Shown piece by piece: positions 42,976-64,000 of a DNA stretch of 64,000 nucleotides (positions within the stretch are counted from its first letter, which is position 1; each line of letters starts with the position of its first letter). This DNA comes from Chaenocephalus aceratus. Its lineage: Eukaryota; Chordata; Actinopteri; Perciformes; Channichthyidae. Where the stretch lies: assembly GCA_023974075.1 (NCBI GenBank), contig CM043791.1, forward strand, positions 21,311,701-21,375,700, read 5' to 3'. The notes under the pieces are model-generated. The model was given only the letters and a program-made list of their open reading frames with translations. It did no database searches and had not been told where the DNA came from. The position numbers and the translations under genes were made by a program.

Positions 42976-45900
42976 TGGGGGGTATCTACGAAGCAGGATT
43001 TTCGCTTCGCCGGCTAAATTCAGGGAAAACTCCGGCTTTCCGGTCCTACGAAGCTGGTTCTCTTTTTAGCAGGCTAGATCTCCATGGTAACTTATGCTTA
43101 GCGGCTAACCTGGTCGGGACCAGGGGCCTATACTACGAAGCTGGTTCAACCTAACCTGGATATGTTTGAGTTAGCCGGTTGGCCTAATCCAAAACATACG
43201 CGCTCTCGCTAAACTGTATTACGACGCTGGTTATCAAGTGGATCGCTCAAGCCAGCCGTTTCCTATCTAGTTAGGTGCGCGTTCACATGAAAGGGGTGGT
43301 ATTTGGAGCACTGACAGCGCAGCGTCATACTTCCTGAATGAAAAGTGAACTTTAATACTAGTCAAAAATGAAGAAGTTAAACTTTAAACATCCATGACTT
43401 AAACACTTTATCCAGGATCAAAGCCACATAGCTGCACCTGCAAGGTGAATACAGCTGGCAAAAGAAAAAGTGTTTGAATGCGTAAATTAACAGGTTTATG
43501 ATATCACTGCCCCGTCTAAGACACGATCTGACTTTAATTACATTTGTCTCGAGTGTTTCGTCAACTTAATGTGTTGCTTAAAATAATACTTCTGCATACA
43601 GTATGTGACACTGTGAGTGTTGCACGGCCAGATACGGCTCAGCTGACTCAGATAAGGAGATATATGATACATTATGAAGTGATATGCCGCGGACTGTACT
43701 TAATGTACTCTGATCCGTTACTTATGTTGTGGCCGATATGTAAGTAGCTTTCTTAACGCTAATGTTATAATAGTCAGATTGCTCTGAAGATGGAGGTGAT
43801 ATTCTATTAATGTTCACGTTCACACAGTCGGTGATTTTTGCCGGCCGTCTTTCCTGCAACGCAGCTTTTCTGTATTTCCTTTCTCCTTAATATGACTTGA
43901 TCGCTTTAAAACTCCGCACACTGAGCTCTGATTGGTCAGCAGGGTGCTTTCACTGAGTTGATCTCTTAGCCTGCAACCTAACCTGGGGGGTATACTGCGA
44001 AGCAGGATTTCGCTTAGCCGGCTAAATTCAGGGAAAACTCCGGCTTTCCGGTCATCCGAAGCTGGTTCTTTTTAGCAGGCTAGATCTCCATGGTAATATA
44101 TGCTAAGCAGCTAACCTGGTCGGGACCAGGTTAGGTTGCAGGCTAAGAGATCAACTCAGTGAAAGCACTGCCTGCTGACCAATCAGAGCTCAGTGTGCGG
44201 AGTTTAAAGCGATCAAGTCATATTACAGGAGAAAGGAAATACAGAAAAGCTGCCGTCGCAGGAAAGACGGCCGGCAAAAATCACCGACTGTGTGAACGTG
44301 AACATTAATAGAATATCACCTCCATCTTCAGAGCAATCTGACTATTATAACTTTAGCGTTAAGAAAGCTTACTTAAATATCGGCCACAACATAAGTAACC
44401 GGATCAGAGTACATTAAGTACAGTCCGCGGCATATCACTTCATAATGTATCATATATCTCCTTATCTGAGTCAGCTGAGCCGTATCTGGCCGTGCAACAC
44501 TCAGTGTCACGTACTGTATGCAGAAGTATTTTTTAAGCAACACATTAAGTTGAGGAAACATCGTGTTTTAGACGGGGCAGTGATATCATGAACCTGTTAA
44601 TGTACGCATTCAAACACTTTTTCTTTTGCCAGCTGTATTCACCTTGCAGGTGCAGCTATGTGGCTTTGATCCTGGATCAAGTGTTTAAGTCATGGATGTT
44701 TAAAGTTTAACTTCTTCATTTTTGACTAGTATTACAGTTCACTTTTCATTCAGGAAGTATGACGCTGCGCTGTCAGTGCGCTTCTCCATGTTTGTGATTG
44801 GTCGAATGCTCCAAATACCACCCCTTTCATGTGAACGCGCACCTAACTAGATAGGACACGGCTGGCTTGAGCGATCCACTTGATAACCAGCGTCGTAGTA
44901 CAGTTTAGCGAGAGCGCGTATGTTTTGGATTAGGCCAACCGGCTAACTCAAACATATCCAGGTTAGGTTGAACCAGGTTCGTAGCATAGGCCCCTGGTCC
45001 CGACCAGGTTAGCTGCTAAACATAAGTTACCATGGAGATCTAGCCTGCTAAAAAGAGAACCAGCTTTGTAGGACAGGAAAGCCGGAGTTTCCCCTGAATT
45101 TAGCCGGCTAAGCGAAAATCCTGCTTCGTAGTATACCCCCCAGGTTAGGTTGCAGGCTAAAGCTCAACTCAGTGAAAGCACTGCCTGCTGACCAATCAGA
45201 GCTCAGTGTGCGGAGTTTAAAGCGATCAAGTCATATTACAGGAGAAAGGAAATACAGAAAAGCTGCCGATGCAGGAAAGACGGCCGGCAAAAATCACCGA
45301 CTGTGTGAACGTGAACATTAATAGAATATCACCTCCCATCTTCAGAGCAATCTGACTATTATAACATTAGCGTTAATAAAGCTTACTTACATATCTGCCA
45401 CAACATAAGTAACCGGATGAGAGTAACATTAAGTACAGTCCGCGGCATATCACTTCATAAATATCATATATTTTCTTATCTGAGTCAGCTGAGCCGTATC
45501 TGGCCGTGCAACACTCAGTGTCACATACTGTATGCAGAAGTATTATTTTAAGCAACACATTAAGTTGACGAAACACTCGAGACAAATGTAATTAAAGTCA
45601 GATCCACTCGTGTTTTAGACGGGGCAGTGATATCATAAACCTGTTAATGTACGCATTCAAACACTTTTTCTGTTACCAGCTGTATTCACCTTGCATGTGC
45701 AGCTATGTGGCTTTGATCCTGGATAAAGTGTTTAAGTCATGGATGTTTAAAGTTTAACTTCTTCATATGTCTAATATTATAGTTGACTTTTCATTCAGGA
45801 AGTATGACGCTGCGCTGTCAGTATGCTTCTCCATGTTGTGATTGGTCGAATGCTCCAAATACCACCCCTTTCATGTGAACACGCACCTAACTAGATAGGA

Positions 45901-46037
45901 CACGGCTGGCTTGAGCGATCCACTTGATAACCCGCGTCGTAGTACAGTTTAGCGAGAGCGCGTATGTTTTGGATTAGGCCAACCGGCTAACTCAAACATA
46001 TCCAGGTTAGGTTGAACCAGCTTCGTAGTACAGGCCC
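42976..46037. repeat. Palindromic cluster of three ~0.9-kb units with ~140-bp linkers
   Basis: A long unit L occurs three times: 43,127-43,984 (plus), about 44,127-44,995 (inverted) and about 45,145-46,037 (inverted). A short unit s (GTATACTGCGAAGCAGGATT type, with CCGGCTAAATTCAGGG) occurs at 42,976-43,126 (plus), 43,985-44,126 (plus) and 44,995-45,144 (inverted). The order is s L s L' s' L'. The first two L copies form a ~0.87-kb inverted repeat around a ~140-bp centre. The same short open frame (containing VARPDTAQLTQIRRYMI) appears in each L but with frame differences, so I do not call it a gene. Confidence 0.85.
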
Positions 46038-46665
46038 CTGTTCCCACTCACATAATCAACCTTCTCTTTAAGAGCCTGGCCCTCACCTCACTACTCTGCC
46101 AGAGAATTAAATGCTGTTTGACGATCCAGAGTGCCTCTCTCAGAGAGGCTCTCTGCAGCCCAAGCCTAGTTTTGTTCACTTTGCAGTTTTTTAGCAACAT
46201 TTTGAGTTTTTGCCTGGGACGTTTTCCCTCTGCTTTGTTTTGGACCTTTCTGCAACCAGCCAGCTCCCTGTCTTCAGTACCTGCCTTAACCTAGCTTTCT
46301 TTATTAAAACACCTTGAAACTTAACCAGTCTCTGCTTTGGGGTCCTATGTAGTATCTAAACGCCACAGCTATATGGCTTGGGTCTTAATAAGTATCAGTT
46401 AGCTCTGCTGTCCAAACTGTTTAAGTGTTTTCTCTACCGGAACAGCATGTGAACCAACTTTAAAAACAGGTTGCAGATAAAAGGTATATATATATATAGG
46501 CTGCACACGTGAAAATAAGGCATGTACATTTATCTGTTTGTATCATTTGACAAAATTCATGAATAATAATCAAGTCAAACAACAGCAGTATATTTTTACA
46601 ATTTGCTAAATTAGCTCATAATTAAAAGACCTACTCCTCCTGGCTTGAAGCAGCAGTTTACTGAG
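46038..46665. other. Intergenic, possible retroposon 3' end
   Basis: The text near 46,300 (CTTTATTAAAACACCTTGAAA, then TCTGCTTTGGGGTCCTATG) resembles the end of an LTR or LINE, but I cannot name it. No coding text. Confidence 0.25.
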
Positions 46666-46667
46666 GG

Positions 46668-46714
46668 AACACACACACCACACACACACACACACACACC
46701 ACACACACACACAC

Positions 46715-46753
<39 letters not shown>

Positions 46754-46772
46754 CACACACACACACCACACA

Positions 46773-46831
<59 letters not shown>

Positions 46832-46881
46832 ACACCACACACCACACAACACACACACACCCACACACACACACACACACA

Positions 46882-46920
<39 letters not shown>

Positions 46921-46995
46921 CACACACCCACACACACACACACACACACACCACACACACCACCACACACACACACACACCACACACACACACAC
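46668..46995. repeat. (CA)n microsatellite, ~160 units, interrupted
   Basis: CA tract with frequent ACC/AAC interruptions. It abuts directly on the dispersed repeat beginning at 46,996. Frames across it are artefacts. Confidence 0.97.
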
Positions 46996-47440
46996 GGTCC
47001 TTACAGCTAATGTTTTCAAAAATGTTCAACATCTTAATATCTTTGCCTAGCGCCTAAATTCATTATTTTTCAGTTGGGATGCCAGCATTAACACGGAAGA
47101 CAAATGCAAACCGCTAGCCTGGCTCCGTTCATAGGTAAAAAAGTCCACCTATTTCAGTACCTAAAAAGTTTTGTATGCTTTTTATTTTGTTACATTTCTA
47201 CCCGAGCCAGGCCAGCCGTCTCTCCCTGTTTTCAGTTTTTAAGCTAAACTAAGGTGAGCGAAATTATGAAATGCTCAAGTCTGTTAGCTCCAGATTCACA
47301 TTCAATAGGCTGTCACAAGAGTGCAATACATTGTTTTATCCAACCCTCAGTAGCAAAGCAAATATGTTTTATTCCCAACATGTAATGTCTATTTCTTTGG
47401 TAGCTGTTTGGTCAGGGTCTGCTGAGTTACACATCCTGTT
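46996..47440 (+). repeat. Dispersed repeat, uninterrupted copy (empty site for the 10,396-16,118 element)
   Basis: Closely matches 9,950-10,395 and then continues TTACACATCCTGTTAA, which in the other copy lies at 16,119, beyond the 5.7-kb insert. A single TTA is present at 47,427-47,429. It starts right at the end of the CA microsatellite. Confidence 0.85.
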
Positions 47441-48128
47441 AACCAGGGGTGTCATCAAAATAAAGGTCCCATTTAAAAGTATCTCATTTTATATAATAAA
47501 CTGTAAATGTAACAATGCTTTCTGTGTACTGGCCACATACTGCACTTCAAGGGAATACGACACAACAGTAAAACAACTTGTTTAAAATATCCCTCATGGC
47601 TTTGTACAAACACTCCAGAGCTACCGGGTTAAATAAAATAAAATAAACAAGACACAATTGCGTATATTGTTGAGTATACTGACATGAGAGCAAATAACAC
47701 ACAGGCATTGAGGGTGGTAACGGTGAAATAAACTTGAGGTGAAACTGTCGCTTTGTTATTGAACTCCGTGACTGAATAATGTCATCATGAAGTTTTGCTC
47801 CCTGCTGAGCGATGCAGTTGTTGAGATACATGTTCAGTCCTTTCAGGACAATATTTGCACGTGCAGGTGGCTTTTCAAGTAGCGAATTTAACACATAAAA
47901 AAAGTGTGTTTATAATTGTTGATGATGTCCTTGAGTCAAAGGCATTCCCATGGTTTTATTTTCTTGGATGCCTCCACTTAGTAGTTATTTACCACAAATT
48001 GGCCAGTCAGATGTAAACATGTGCAGATAGTCTTTGAATGCCATCAATAATGCCAATCAAGTTTTCTTCCAGTTTATCTCCACAACTTAAAATCCACAAT
48101 TTTTTCAGGTGTCCTTGGTCCATGGTTT
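47441..48128 (-). other. Region 3' of pik3cd, probable 3' UTR in part
   Basis: No gene in either strand. Downstream of the pik3cd stop, a minus-strand AATAAA lies at 47,955-47,960, 170 bases after the stop, and could be a polyadenylation signal. The 3' end of the mRNA cannot be fixed from sequence alone. Confidence 0.35.
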
Positions 48129-63669
<15,541 letters not shown>

Positions 63670-64000
63670 GGTGACGGCCTCTCATTTACCGTCAGCTCCT
63701 CTGCTGCTCACCGGAACAAAAGCCAGCCGTCCAAACAGAGGAAACACAGCCAAGGTTAATATGTCCACTATTAACATCAATGTTACTGTGCAGTGTGTGT
63801 TCATTAAACCGTGGAGGATTTCTCTTTACAGGGCAATTTAATGGAATCACAAAGCACATGACATGACATGACATGAATTACTAAATAAATCACACAGTAA
63901 ACAGTGGCTAGTATTAAACATTTTCCCCTGATCCCTTCCTACATCACCACAATGCAGTTTTAAGCATATATACACAAGTAAAACAATATTTTAAATGTTA

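Noticed and set aside
43544..45585. Repeated 62-70 codon frame (VARPDTAQLTQ) as a possible small gene
   Set aside because: It occurs once per unit of the palindromic array with frame differences between copies, has no recognisable domain and is best explained as repeat DNA.
46606..47032. Overlapping frames of 121-137 codons on both strands
   Set aside because: Translation of the interrupted CA microsatellite.

Overview
The window is vertebrate nuclear DNA, most likely from a ray-finned (teleost) fish. The evidence is a multi-exon gene with canonical GT-AG introns, long CA/TG microsatellites, and a dense mix of element classes typical of fish genomes: hAT, PIF/Harbinger-like, piggyBac-like, Tc1, L2-type LINEs, a DIRS element and a Ty3/gypsy element. 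Apart from transposon genes I recognise one host gene.

Bases 48,129-63,669 (minus strand) hold the whole coding region of pik3cd, the p110-delta catalytic subunit of class IA phosphoinositide 3-kinase. I could place 22 coding exons from the start codon (63,669) to the stop codon (48,129). All five domains are present in order: adaptor-binding, Ras-binding, C2, helical and kinase. Exon lengths match the human protein closely (about 1,041 versus 1,044 residues). Exons 8-12 (54,217-55,723) each carry small indels or a stop; the other 17 are clean. Local sequence error is the first explanation to test.

Bases 1-47,450 are transposon-dominated. 1-4,450: remnants of BED-finger hAT elements and a Harbinger-like MITE. 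6,565-9,755: a piggyBac-like MITE, a broken MADF-domain gene, a LINE with an inverted leader, and a hAT MITE with a perfect 8-bp target duplication. 9,950-16,400: a four-level nest. A dispersed repeat is split by a Harbinger-like element, which is split by a giant hAT foldback, at whose end sits a THAP-finger transposon. The second copy of the outer repeat at 46,996-47,429 still shows the empty Harbinger site. The THAP element carries a THAP exon on one strand and YqaJ-type exonuclease exons on the other. Between them lies the 3' end of a replication-dependent histone H3 gene with its stem-loop.

18,500-19,320: a 20-bp minisatellite between two direct repeats. 19,875-26,231: a DIRS element (gag, reverse transcriptase, RNase H) invaded by an L2 LINE with an intact 510-codon reverse-transcriptase frame. 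26,236-30,780: a hAT fragment and a broken Ty3/gypsy element on the minus strand, itself split by an LTR-like insertion. 31,400-42,000: L2 pieces, a truncated Tc1 element and two related LTR ends. 42,976-46,037: a palindromic cluster of three ~0.9-kb units.

About 4,450-6,340 and 37,440-41,060 show nothing I can identify. No tRNA, rRNA or CRISPR array was seen.
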